NCBI GenBank assembly: GCA_041392125.1
Contig: JAWKMR010000017.1
Coordinates: 1 to 27,297, forward strand
Source of the DNA: Halomarinibacterium sp041392125
GTDB taxonomy: Bacteria > Bacteroidota > Bacteroidia > Flavobacteriales > Flavobacteriaceae
DNA: 27,297 nt
Direction: 5' to 3'
Shown: positions 15,334-23,515 of the stretch, piece by piece
Position numbering within the stretch: position 1 is the first letter of the stretch
How the letters are laid out: every line of letters begins with the position of its first letter
Position numbers and translations under genes: made by a program
The notes under the pieces: model-generated
Seen by the model: the letters and a program-made list of their open reading frames with translations, nothing else
Database searches by the model: none
Told to the model about the DNA's origin: nothing

Positions 15334-17250
15334 TTATCCTAATTCTTCCAACTGCAGGGTAATTTGTTCCCATTCTTTCATAAGTTGCTGCAGGCTATGT
15401 TTCTTTGCTTCATATTGTGCAAAGAAGTTGGGACGACGCATGGTATTTTCATAATTAACCGCTAATTCCACATCCATTTCTTTAATTTCTTTTTCCAATC
15501 TATGGACTTGGGCTTCGGTTTTACTCAATTTATTTTGAAGGGATTTCAGTTTTTTCTGTTGCTCATAATTTTGTTTTCCGCCGGCAGGTTTTTCAATTTC
15601 CTTCTTATCTGAAACACTTTTTTTCTCAGCCTCTCTTAGGTTCTGAAGGTTTCGTTCTTCCAAAAAGTAATCAATATCGCCGAGGTATTCTTTTATTTTA
15701 TGATCTTTAAACTCATACACTTTATTGGTCATTCCCTGTAAAAAATCACGGTCGTGAGAGACAACTATTAAAGTGCCCGGAAAATTTTTGAGAGCCTCTT
15801 TCAACACATTTTTAGATTTAATATCTAAGTGATTGGTGGGCTCGTCCATCACTAAAACATTAAATGGTTGAAGGAGCAGTTTAGCCAATGCCAAACGATT
15901 ACGTTCTCCTCCGGACAATACTCTAACGTATTTATCAACCTCTTCTCCACGGAATAAAAAAGCGCCTAAAATATCGCGAACCCTAGGTCGGGTTTTCTCA
16001 TCGGCGGCATCGATCATGGTTTCCTCCACGGTTTTGCTTCCGTTTAAATATTCGGCTTGGTTTTGGGCAAAATACCCAATTTGAACATTGTGCCCCAAGT
16101 CTATTTTCCCCTGAAATGGAATCTCGCCTACAATCATTTTAGCCAGTGTAGATTTTCCTTGACCGTTTTGACCTACAAACGCTGTTTTACTGTCTCTTTC
16201 AATCAACAAATCCACATTTTTCAGTACTTCTTTATCGCCGTAGCTTTTAGAAGCATGTTTTGCCGTAACCACTACTTTTCCGGGTGTAACAGAAACCGGA
16301 AAACGCAAACTCATAACCGAATTATCATCTTCATCTACTTCAATTCGGTCTATTTTATCCAGCTTTTTAATAAGCGATTGCGCCATAGAAGCCTTACTGG
16401 CTTTAGCCCGAAACTTTTCAATGAGTTTTTCAGTTTGTTCTATTTGTTTTTGTTGGTTTTTCTGAGTGGCCAATTGCTGCTCTCGTAATTCTTTCCGAAG
16501 CACTAAATACTTGGAATAAGGCTTCGGAAAATCGTAAATTTTACCCAATGAAATTTCAATAGTACGATTGGTTACATGGTCGAGAAACATTTTATCATGA
16601 CTTACCAAAACTACTGCTCCGGGGTAACTCTTCAGAAACTCTTCCAACCAAAGAATGGATTCAATATCCAAGTGATTCGTAGGCTCATCGAGGAGTAAGA
16701 TATCGTGATTTTGAAGTAATAATTTGGCCAATTCAATACGCATACGCCAACCTCCGGAAAAGGTATCTGTTAATTTTTCAAAATCTTCCCTACGAAACCC
16801 TAACCCTTGTAAAATACGTTCGGTTTCGCCTTGGTAGTTGTAGCCCCCATGAATTTCATACTGGTGTTGTACTTCGTTTAAATCGATCATTAATTGGTGA
16901 TAGCCGTCACTCTCGTAATCGGTTCTTTCTGCCAATTGTGTATTAATGTCTTCCAGTTGTTTTTCAAACTTTTTAATTTCAGTAAAAGCCTGATAGGATT
17001 CTTCCAAAACGGTTCTTCCTTTTACAAAATCGATGTCTTGTTTTAAAAACCCAATAGAAATTTCTTTATCGGTAGCAATCTGACCCGTGTCGAATTCTTG
17101 TTCTCCCGAAATAATACGCAATAATGTAGATTTTCCGGCACCATTTTTACCAACCAAACCAACACGGTCACCCGCTTTAAGTTGGAAGGTTATCCCTTCG
17201 AATAAATATTCGCCTTGAAACGATACCGATAGATTATGTATGTTTACCAT
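15334..17250 (-). CDS. ABC-F family ATPase (Uup/YheS-like)
   Basis: A 638-residue soluble ATPase with two ABC domains and no membrane segments. The first domain has Walker A GKNGAGKS (residues 34-41), signature FSGGW and LLLDEPTNHLD. The second has GQNGQGKST, LSGGERNRL and VMDEPTNHLD. The ABC-F inter-domain linker is rich in K, Q and E (residues about 240-320), and a C-terminal coiled coil (about 555-638) follows. The family acts at the ribosome. A C-terminal coiled coil suggests a Uup-like or YheS-like subtype. The frame opens at 17271, but MVNIHNLSVSF at 17250 is the conserved start. It is divergent from the DUF983 gene, 68 bp apart. Confidence 0.93.
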   Translation of the reverse strand: MVNIHNLSVSFQGEYLFEGITFQLKAGDRVGLVGKNGAGKSTLLRIISGEQEFDTGQIATDKEISIGFLKQDIDFVKGRTVLEESYQAFTEIKKFEKQLEDINTQLAERTDYESDGYHQLMIDLNEVQHQYEIHGGYNYQGETERILQGLGFRREDFEKLTDTFSGGWRMRIELAKLLLQNHDILLLDEPTNHLDIESILWLEEFLKSYPGAVVLVSHDKMFLDHVTNRTIEISLGKIYDFPKPYSKYLVLRKELREQQLATQKNQQKQIEQTEKLIEKFRAKASKASMAQSLIKKLDKIDRIEVDEDDNSVMSLRFPVSVTPGKVVVTAKHASKSYGDKEVLKNVDLLIERDSKTAFVGQNGQGKSTLAKMIVGEIPFQGKIDLGHNVQIGYFAQNQAEYLNGSKTVEETMIDAADEKTRPRVRDILGAFLFRGEEVDKYVRVLSGGERNRLALAKLLLQPFNVLVMDEPTNHLDIKSKNVLKEALKNFPGTLIVVSHDRDFLQGMTNKVYEFKDHKIKEYLGDIDYFLEERNLQNLREAEKKSVSDKKEIEKPAGGKQNYEQQKKLKSLQNKLSKTEAQVHRLEKEIKEMDVELAVNYENTMRRPNFFAQYEAKKHSLQQLMKEWEQITLQLEELG

Positions 17251-17291
17251 GAATTGTAACTTAGGTAACAAAAAAGTTTTGCAAAGATGCT

Positions 17292-17299
17292 TAATTTTG
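17292..17299 (+). promoter_or_regulatory. Candidate -7 box (TAATTTTG) for the DUF983 gene
   Basis: TAATTTTG fits TAnnTTTG, 19 bases before the ATG at 17319, in the 68-bp divergent spacer shared with the ABC-F gene. Confidence 0.45.
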
Positions 17300-17318
17300 C
17301 CACATAAAAAAAATCGCT

Positions 17319-17705
17319 ATGGCCCTCTTTAAAGGAACTAAAGTTTACAGCATATTTACAGGCACTTGCCCCGTTTGTCATTCCGAAAAAATGTACCAAA
17401 GTAGCAATGCATATCTTCCTTCCGAAACGTTAAAAATGCACGAACGTTGTGGCCATTGTGATACTAAGTACAAAATTGAGCCTTCCTTTTTTTATGGGGC
17501 TATGTATGTTAGTTACGGAGTTGGGATTGCCTTTGCAGTAGCAGCCTTTATAATTTCTTTCTTTTTTCTGGGATTGGGAAGATTAGCTTCTTTTTTAGTG
17601 ATTATAGGTACATTATTTTTCTTTTTACCTATTATTCTTAGGCTTTCAAGAAATATTTGGATTAATTTCTTCTTCAAATATGATCCTGAAAAGGCTAAGA
17701 AATAA
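17319..17705 (+). CDS. DUF983 zinc-ribbon membrane protein
   Basis: A 128-residue protein with an N-terminal zinc ribbon of two CxxC pairs (C17/C20 in CPVC and C44/C47 in CGHC) and two hydrophobic helices (about 62-86 and 89-108). This is the DUF983 layout, of unknown function. FYGAMYVSYG is the conserved segment before the first helix. Its 3' end overlaps the convergent FAD-oxidoreductase gene by 11 bp. Confidence 0.88.
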   Translation: MALFKGTKVYSIFTGTCPVCHSEKMYQSSNAYLPSETLKMHERCGHCDTKYKIEPSFFYGAMYVSYGVGIAFAVAAFIISFFFLGLGRLASFLVIIGTLFFFLPIILRLSRNIWINFFFKYDPEKAKK

Positions 17706-18744
17706 AACGTTTTATATTCATTTCAGAAGGTAACTCTTTAGCAAATTCCATATAATTAAAAAGATGTTGCGCCAATAAGGGAGCCATTAACAAGCCGCGG
17801 GTTCCCAAACCATTCAAGAAGTAAACAGACTCGTTGGAAGGTAAATTACCTAATAAAGGGCGCCTATCACTTACTGTGGGTCGTAATCCAACTTCCTGAT
17901 TTATTACTTCAAAAGGAACTGAAATTATTTTTTTAAGAGCCTTTGTTAATTCCGTTTTACTGAATGCTGTTGGTATAAAAGAACTATCGTCATGAACAAA
18001 GGTAGCTCCTACTTTATAGTGGTCGTTTCCTAAAGGGATTACATAATATTTTCCTTTAATAATGTTTTCGCACTTTAAATTTGGTGCTTTTATAGTAATG
18101 TACTCCCCTTTTCTTTGATTCAAAATACCTTTGGGAAAGTTAGGGTTGCGAATAGCAGCAGCACCGTCTGCAAATACAATTTTGTGAGCGCTATAATCTT
18201 GATACTGTACTTTGCTAGTATCAAAGCTTAGTTTTAGATAGTCAAAAGATTCCTTTACAATATTTCCTTTTTGATGTAAGTAATTTTCGTAAAGAGAAAG
18301 TAACCGGGACGTATCTATTTGAAAAGTGGATTGTACTTTTCCAAAGCCAAAATGGGCGTTTAGATGTTGATGGTTATTGGAAATTATTTTCGGTTCTAAA
18401 TACTTCGACAATTCAAATTTGTCGCTGGCAGCCATCCACATATTCTGTTCTTCTGCAGAATTGAATATTCTCAGAATACTAGTTTCAGTAATAAAAGATT
18501 CTGAAAGTAAATCCTCCAGTGCTTTATAAAAAGGAATAGCGGTCTTTAAAAAGGAGGTTACTTGCCATACCGGAGTAAACCATTTTAAAATAACAGGATT
18601 GATGATTCCTCCGGCTACTTTGGTAGCCACATTATGATTATGATGAAATACGACAAATGTTTTATTGGCTCGCCGAAGTTCTTCACAAAGTGAAATTCCG
18701 GCAATACCTAACCCAACTACGATATACTCTACTTTTTTAGTCAT
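17695..18744 (-). CDS. FAD-dependent oxidoreductase (DAO/glycine oxidase-like)
   Basis: A 349-residue flavoprotein of the D-amino-acid-oxidase fold. The N-terminal Rossmann motif is VVGLGIAGISLCEEL (residues 9-23). A conserved GGIINP follows around residue 46-51, then a substrate domain, and a C-terminal FAD segment GLGTRGLLMAPLLAQ. The substrate cannot be told. The ATG at 18744 is preferred to the in-frame TTG at 18759, which lies inside the terminator stem. It follows gldN by 53 bp on the same strand, but a strong hairpin occupies that gap. It is probably expressed by read-through or from an unseen promoter. Confidence 0.85.
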   Translation of the reverse strand: MTKKVEYIVVGLGIAGISLCEELRRANKTFVVFHHNHNVATKVAGGIINPVILKWFTPVWQVTSFLKTAIPFYKALEDLLSESFITETSILRIFNSAEEQNMWMAASDKFELSKYLEPKIISNNHQHLNAHFGFGKVQSTFQIDTSRLLSLYENYLHQKGNIVKESFDYLKLSFDTSKVQYQDYSAHKIVFADGAAAIRNPNFPKGILNQRKGEYITIKAPNLKCENIIKGKYYVIPLGNDHYKVGATFVHDDSSFIPTAFSKTELTKALKKIISVPFEVINQEVGLRPTVSDRRPLLGNLPSNESVYFLNGLGTRGLLMAPLLAQHLFNYMEFAKELPSEMNIKRFIS

Positions 18745-18776
18745 AAAAAAACCCTCCAAAGGTAAGGAGGGTTTTT
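18745..18776 (-). terminator. Terminator after gldN that contains the next gene's GGAGG
   Basis: An 11-bp stem (18747-18757 with 18766-18776) and 8-base loop lie between gldN and the FAD gene. On the minus strand the second arm reads GGAGGGTTTTT, with the T run continuing (TTTTTTT) straight into the ATG at 18744. GGAGG is the only ribosome-binding-like sequence for the FAD gene, so the hairpin would hide it. Confidence 0.75.
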
Positions 18777-18797
18777 AATTTTTATATCTTTAAACTA

Positions 18798-19694
18798 TTA
18801 ATAGTTCCAAAGATCGATTTCTATGTTTCGAATTTGTTCTTTTATACGATCCGATTCTAAGAGTTGCATCAATGCATTATCGCTAATATAATCTGCTACT
18901 CCTCTATCGCCTTGAACGTTGTCTTCTTTATAGACTACCGCACTAAATCTTCTTGAATTTAAGAGATGATCATAGGAGATGGGCTGTGAGGTATTTTTAC
19001 GATTAAATGCCATAGCTTGTGTAAGTGCCTCTCTTGCAGAAGGGAACCATATCCAAAAAAGTTCAACTTTGGCATCGACTCCGTCATCGGGATAGGCTTT
19101 AGAACGCGCTTCATTAGCTACCGGACATAATCCTAGCAAACGATAGCGTAGTTCTCCTTGTCGCTTATCCAAATACCAATACCCACGAATTCTCCATTCT
19201 TCAATATCGCCGGCATCCAATGTAAATCTTCGAATGTATTCAGGATCTACTCTTCCTTCAGCATTGTATTGTTCAACCCCAAGATCGGTAGTATCACTAT
19301 AGACCAGAGAAGCTTCGATGTCTTTTAAGGTACGTTTTTCAGTAAAGTAGGAATCAGCATAGACTTGATCTATATTCCCATTTTTAATATTCTTTACCAA
19401 AACATCGTAAAGAGAACGTCTATCGGCTCCAATGTTGTTAGTATCGATTGGGTAGTACAATGGAAAGTTTACACGCTCATCGAGGTCTATAATTTCCCAA
19501 GTGGTTTTGGACCACAACACATCGCGCTCGTCAATATATCCATAAGGTAATGGACCATCATTGTCATAGGCAATTTGTTCTTTGGTCTTTACGCCAATCT
19601 CGTCTGGTGTCTTTGCATTCAATATATTGATTTGCGCAGAAGCACTCATGCCAACGAGACTCATTATACATAAAACAACATTTCTAAAGCTCAT
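18798..19694 (-). CDS. gldN: Gliding motility/T9SS protein GldN
   Basis: A 298-residue periplasmic component of the type IX secretion system, the homologue of PorN. It forms the ring-shaped complex with GldK at the outer membrane. It has a signal peptide ending ASAQ (residues 1-21) followed by the GldN pattern: YGYIDERDVLWSKTTWEIIDL near residue 52, RGYWYLDKRQGELRYRLLGL near 168 and WIWFPSAREAL near 212. It begins 15 bp after gldM and is the last gene before the hairpin at 18745-18776. Confidence 0.95.
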   Translation of the reverse strand: MSFRNVVLCIMSLVGMSASAQINILNAKTPDEIGVKTKEQIAYDNDGPLPYGYIDERDVLWSKTTWEIIDLDERVNFPLYYPIDTNNIGADRRSLYDVLVKNIKNGNIDQVYADSYFTEKRTLKDIEASLVYSDTTDLGVEQYNAEGRVDPEYIRRFTLDAGDIEEWRIRGYWYLDKRQGELRYRLLGLCPVANEARSKAYPDDGVDAKVELFWIWFPSAREALTQAMAFNRKNTSQPISYDHLLNSRRFSAVVYKEDNVQGDRGVADYISDNALMQLLESDRIKEQIRNIEIDLWNY

Positions 19695-19709
19695 AGGTTT
19701 ATTATTTTC

Positions 19710-21281
19710 TTAATTTGTTAATTCGATACAGATTGGGGAAATCTTTTTAAGCTTATATCCTGAATTTCCAGAGATAGTAGCGTTAATATCAAAAATTTGA
19801 ACGGTTTCACCTCGCTTGGCTCTACCTAAGGCACTTTTAGCGTTACCATTTAGCTTGTTTCCGCTTACTACAACAGTAGGTTGTCCGGATACTTTAAAGC
19901 TAAATCCAGTTACATTAAGTGCTAAGTCAAAATCGAAATCTTCCAATTTTGCACTTACGCTGGAAATTTCCAAACCTTGTCTTTCCATACGCACACAACC
20001 ACCGTCTCCAGATTCCCCACGAATAGCACCCACAGGGCGTGGAATATCTTTGATACGGAAGGTTGAATTTGTATTTACAGCAGCCCCGTCTGGCAAGGTT
20101 CCTCTTGCATTGATGGTTACCTCTCTCCCTTGTCCCGGACGCATAACATATTTACTTCCTGCTCCTTTGGTAAGACCGGCGGCAGAGGCAGTAACTTTAT
20201 TATCTGGAATACCCGGAATAGAGATCGTCATAGGGTTATCCACACCACGATACACTACATTCATTTTATCTGCAGAAATTACTGCTGAATTTGGTTTAGT
20301 AATGGTTGCAAAACTTGCAGATACAGGAATTTCTACTTCTTTTCCATCTTGCAAGAAGATTAAATTTCCTTCAATTTTATGATCTCCCGCTGCACCAGCA
20401 CTAACGTTTAATTTTACCTTACCATTTTCAATAGTGTATTGCTCAGCTGTTAATGGTCGACCATCAAGGGTAAGCTCAACACGGTTTGGTTTAGTATTAG
20501 GGTCTTTACGTCCTAACACAATACCACCATCAAACGGCTCGCCTGCATAAAAAGCAGATTTTGATTGCTCAAGAAGTGTATTGTATTGTGTAAAAGAAAG
20601 AGCCGTTGCTTGTTGACCAGCTAACATTTTCGATAATAATTCGCTTTTAGTTACTTCAATATCATTTTGAAGTGAAGTAAGTTTAGTTTTGGAAGCTATT
20701 AAAGGAAACCCTTCATAGTTGTAGTTTAACCAAGGTACCTCCACACCATCTTTTAACCTTTTTACAGGGTTTGTAGAAAAATTTGCTTCTACAGATGCTT
20801 TAACATCTGGGTAAGAATCACCTAAAACAGCAACCATGTCTGTTCTATACTTATTGATATTATCAAGAAATGCTTGACCTTCTGGTTTTAGTTTGTCTCC
20901 TTGAAAGAATAATTGATCTAGATAATCTGCCTTGTCTTGTACTTCGTAATTATCTCTTTCATCTTCTTTAACGGTAGCCATCATATTATTCTTAAGTTCA
21001 TCCAAATAAGAATAAAGGGTCTCAGAAATTTCTGTTACTTGGTCTGCTTTAGCTTTAACCGGAGCATATTGTTCTGGTTGCTCTGTAGCTTTTGTAGCTA
21101 AACTTTCCATGAACGCAGTATTTCTTTGGTCAGTAGCTGAAGTTGCATTTGATATTTTCTCATCTAACAATCCAAATGCAGATAATACTTCTTTGGACAT
21201 GTTTAACGCAAGCATTGCGATGAAAACCAAATACATAAGGTTAATCATCTTTTGCCGTGGGGATAGTTTTCCTCCTGCCAT
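19710..21281 (-). CDS. gldM: Gliding motility/T9SS motor protein GldM
   Basis: A 523-residue protein with a single N-terminal inner-membrane helix (residues about 14-32, in MINLMYLVFIAMLALNMSKE) and a long periplasmic part built of helical and beta domains. GldM dimers sit in the GldL pentamer and, in known systems, rotate to transmit proton-motive force across the periplasm. The N-terminal MAGGKLSPRQKMINLMYLV is canonical. The ATG at 21281 lies 46 bp after gldL. The C-terminal domain (residues about 420-523) contacts GldK/GldN in known structures; its sequence is typical here. Confidence 0.97.
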   Translation of the reverse strand: MAGGKLSPRQKMINLMYLVFIAMLALNMSKEVLSAFGLLDEKISNATSATDQRNTAFMESLATKATEQPEQYAPVKAKADQVTEISETLYSYLDELKNNMMATVKEDERDNYEVQDKADYLDQLFFQGDKLKPEGQAFLDNINKYRTDMVAVLGDSYPDVKASVEANFSTNPVKRLKDGVEVPWLNYNYEGFPLIASKTKLTSLQNDIEVTKSELLSKMLAGQQATALSFTQYNTLLEQSKSAFYAGEPFDGGIVLGRKDPNTKPNRVELTLDGRPLTAEQYTIENGKVKLNVSAGAAGDHKIEGNLIFLQDGKEVEIPVSASFATITKPNSAVISADKMNVVYRGVDNPMTISIPGIPDNKVTASAAGLTKGAGSKYVMRPGQGREVTINARGTLPDGAAVNTNSTFRIKDIPRPVGAIRGESGDGGCVRMERQGLEISSVSAKLEDFDFDLALNVTGFSFKVSGQPTVVVSGNKLNGNAKSALGRAKRGETVQIFDINATISGNSGYKLKKISPICIELTN

Positions 21282-21327
21282 TTTTACTTTCTTTTTTAAA
21301 GATTAATAATTCAGTTGAAAAACTTTA

Positions 21328-21969
21328 TTAGTTTCTATTGCTCATAGCAGAAAGCATTCCACCATATACTCCGTTTAAAGAAGATAAGTTGGTTGCTAAA
21401 TGCTCCATTTGTGCTTTTAGTTGCTCTGCGTTTTCTACTACGCGCTCGTTAACTTCTGCTTGACGGCTAGTAGATTCCACTTGAACTTTGTATAAGCTAT
21501 TTAAAGACTCCATTTGAGCAGCAGCAAGTGCCATCTCTTCACTGTACTTCTTGGTAGAATTCATTGCTTCGGCAGTTGGGGCCATACCTTTAGCAGCACC
21601 TTCAAAAGAACGAATGCTATTTCCTAAGCTACTCATCAATTCAGAATCGATTTTTGCTTCTTTCAACATTTCGTCTAATTTTTTAGAAAGAATTCCTTGA
21701 GCATCTTTTGGGGCTTCTTTTTCTTTTCCTTTACCTCCGGCTAGTTCAGGATACACTAAAGACCAATCTAAATCATCATCTACAGGCTCGAAGGCAGAGA
21801 TAGCGAAAATGATTGCTTCCGTAATAAGACCTACAGCAAGAAGAATACCACCGTTTAGAGGTCCTAATTCCCAGTGAAGGATTTTGAAAAGTGCACCTAA
21901 AATTACGATAGATGCTCCAAGGCCATAAGCCATGTTAAAAAGTTTCTTGGATGATTTTGATTGTGCCAT
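21328..21969 (-). CDS. gldL: Gliding motility/T9SS motor protein GldL
   Basis: A 213-residue inner-membrane protein with two helices (residues about 13-31 and 38-58). GLITEAIIFAISAFEPV carries a glutamate (E51) in the second helix. It corresponds to the conserved proton-conducting glutamate (E49 in Flavobacterium johnsoniae GldL, by memory). Residues 70-213 are cytoplasmic and helical with coiled-coil character. GldL is the stator-like pentamer around GldM. It is separated from gldK by 55 bp containing three TTAAG repeats. Confidence 0.96.
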   Translation of the reverse strand: MAQSKSSKKLFNMAYGLGASIVILGALFKILHWELGPLNGGILLAVGLITEAIIFAISAFEPVDDDLDWSLVYPELAGGKGKEKEAPKDAQGILSKKLDEMLKEAKIDSELMSSLGNSIRSFEGAAKGMAPTAEAMNSTKKYSEEMALAAAQMESLNSLYKVQVESTSRQAEVNERVVENAEQLKAQMEHLATNLSSLNGVYGGMLSAMSNRN

Positions 21970-21982
21970 AATAAAAATATAA

Positions 21983-21997
21983 TTAAGTTAAGTTAAG
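21983..21997. repeat. Three tandem TTAAG units in the gldK-gldL spacer
   Basis: Three exact 5-bp copies lie upstream of the gldL ATG. They are short and may be only AT-rich noise; a variable-length spacer is possible. Confidence 0.4.
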
Positions 21998-22024
21998 TTT
22001 AAAATTGGTTTTTTAATAGTGAGA

Positions 22025-23401
22025 CTATCGCGCGTCTCCAAAGTTTTTGTTTAAGGTAATGTCTGTACCCATATAATCTTGAACCGTTCTGAAGCCGATA
22101 TAACTTCTTGCAGAATCTGCATATTCATAATCACGGGTACTTACTTGAAGGAAATACGCTACATCCTTCCAAGAACCACCGCGTACTACTTTACGCATAT
22201 TCTTTTCATCATTCACATTAGGGTTCATGGTAGAAGAATATTCATAAGAGTCAGGATCATAAGACGATGCTACCCACTCACTTACATTACCTGCCATATT
22301 ATAGAGGTTATAATCATTAGGCTCATAGGCATCTGCTTCAACCGTATATAATGCTTGGTCTGCGGCATAATCTCCACGTAAAGGCTTAAAGTTTGCCATA
22401 AAACAACCTCTGTCGTTTTTAGCATAAGGGCCTCCCCAAGGGAATGTAGCAGATTCTAAACCTCCACGAGCGGCATATTCCCATTCAGCTTCTCCGGGAA
22501 GTCTGAAAGAATTTACAAAAGGTCTCTTCTTCGATTTTTGGTAGGCATTTTTGTATAAAGTTCTCCAAGCACAGAAAGCTTTTGCTTGTTTCCAGTTAAC
22601 ACCCACAACAGGATAATCTCCATACGCTTGGTGCCAGAAATAGTCATTGTGCATTGGTTCGTTATAAGAATAATTGAAATCTTTAATCCATACTGTAGTA
22701 TCCGGATAAATAGCAATTTCTTCTTTCTTAATGAAGTCTTTTCTTCTTTGACCCTTGGCACGAGCGGCAGCTTCGATATCCATGTATGTATATTGGAATT
22801 TCAATTTACTTACATCAATAGTTCTTTGCCCATTGTATGCTTCCTCAGCAGGAATGTACATAGAATCCATTACTTCTGAGTAATATTCATCGGGATATTC
22901 GGCAGTATCTTCAAATAAATCTACATCGTGGTTAATTTTTCTACCGGCGTAGAAATCTTCACCCATTCCGTAATAATTATCATAGTTATACTGTTCCCAA
23001 GGAGTCATTTCCTCGTTTTCTTGGTCTACAAAAGAAAACTCACCTATTCCTCCATCTCCGGGGGTTGCACCCACTTCATCGGCAAGAATAGCAAGTTTAA
23101 GTCTTACTGTAGAATCGCGAACCCATTCCACAAACTGACGATACTCTGCGTTTGTGATTTCGGTCTCATCCATGTAAAAGGAACGTACGGTAACGGTTCG
23201 GGTTGGGGCGTCGTTTACAGCAACAAAGTCGTCGTCTGCTTTACCCATGATGAAAGAACCACCAGGGATAAGTGTCATTCCGTAAGGCTTTTCTGGATAC
23301 CATTTTTTGCCTTTTGCTCCAACCAGTTCTCCTCTATCTTTCTTTGAGTTACAACTGGACAACAAGGCAAATACTGCAATGATTGCAATTAGCTTCTTCA
23401 T
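22025..23401 (-). CDS. gldK: Gliding motility/T9SS lipoprotein GldK
   Basis: A 458-residue outer-membrane lipoprotein of the T9SS periplasmic ring. The signal peptide ends in the lipobox LSSC, with Cys17 as the lipidation site. A formylglycine-generating-enzyme (SUMF1) fold begins at YGMTLIPGGSFIMGK and ends with VVRGGSWKDVAYF and the GFRTV strand. The catalytic cysteines of true FGE enzymes are missing after RGGSW, so it is structural rather than enzymatic, as known for GldK. It is the first gene of the gldKLMN cluster and has its own promoter-like element upstream. Confidence 0.97.
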   Translation of the reverse strand: MKKLIAIIAVFALLSSCNSKKDRGELVGAKGKKWYPEKPYGMTLIPGGSFIMGKADDDFVAVNDAPTRTVTVRSFYMDETEITNAEYRQFVEWVRDSTVRLKLAILADEVGATPGDGGIGEFSFVDQENEEMTPWEQYNYDNYYGMGEDFYAGRKINHDVDLFEDTAEYPDEYYSEVMDSMYIPAEEAYNGQRTIDVSKLKFQYTYMDIEAAARAKGQRRKDFIKKEEIAIYPDTTVWIKDFNYSYNEPMHNDYFWHQAYGDYPVVGVNWKQAKAFCAWRTLYKNAYQKSKKRPFVNSFRLPGEAEWEYAARGGLESATFPWGGPYAKNDRGCFMANFKPLRGDYAADQALYTVEADAYEPNDYNLYNMAGNVSEWVASSYDPDSYEYSSTMNPNVNDEKNMRKVVRGGSWKDVAYFLQVSTRDYEYADSARSYIGFRTVQDYMGTDITLNKNFGDAR

Positions 23402-23437
23402 AGGTAATTAGGTTAAATTTTATCAGATTTAAGGGCG

Positions 23438-23468
23438 TAAACCTATTTATAATATTCGAAAAAAACAA
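23438..23468 (-). promoter_or_regulatory. Candidate promoter for the gldKLMN operon
   Basis: The minus strand has TTG, 20 bases, then TAGGTTTA, a one-mismatch -7 box (TAnnTTTG expected). It is 36 bases before the gldK ATG in the 114-bp spacer after the arginase-fold gene. Confidence 0.4.
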
Positions 23469-23515
23469 CATTTTTCTCAAAAATCCCTTAAAACTTGATT
23501 TTTTTAGTTTACTGG

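Noticed and set aside
19816..20382. 188-residue open frame antisense to gldM
   Set aside because: It is inside a canonical gldM with no motif or ribosome-binding site of its own. It is a shadow frame.
22025..23401. Active formylglycine-generating enzyme
   Set aside because: The fold is present but the catalytic cysteines after RGGSW are missing, and the operon context identifies GldK.
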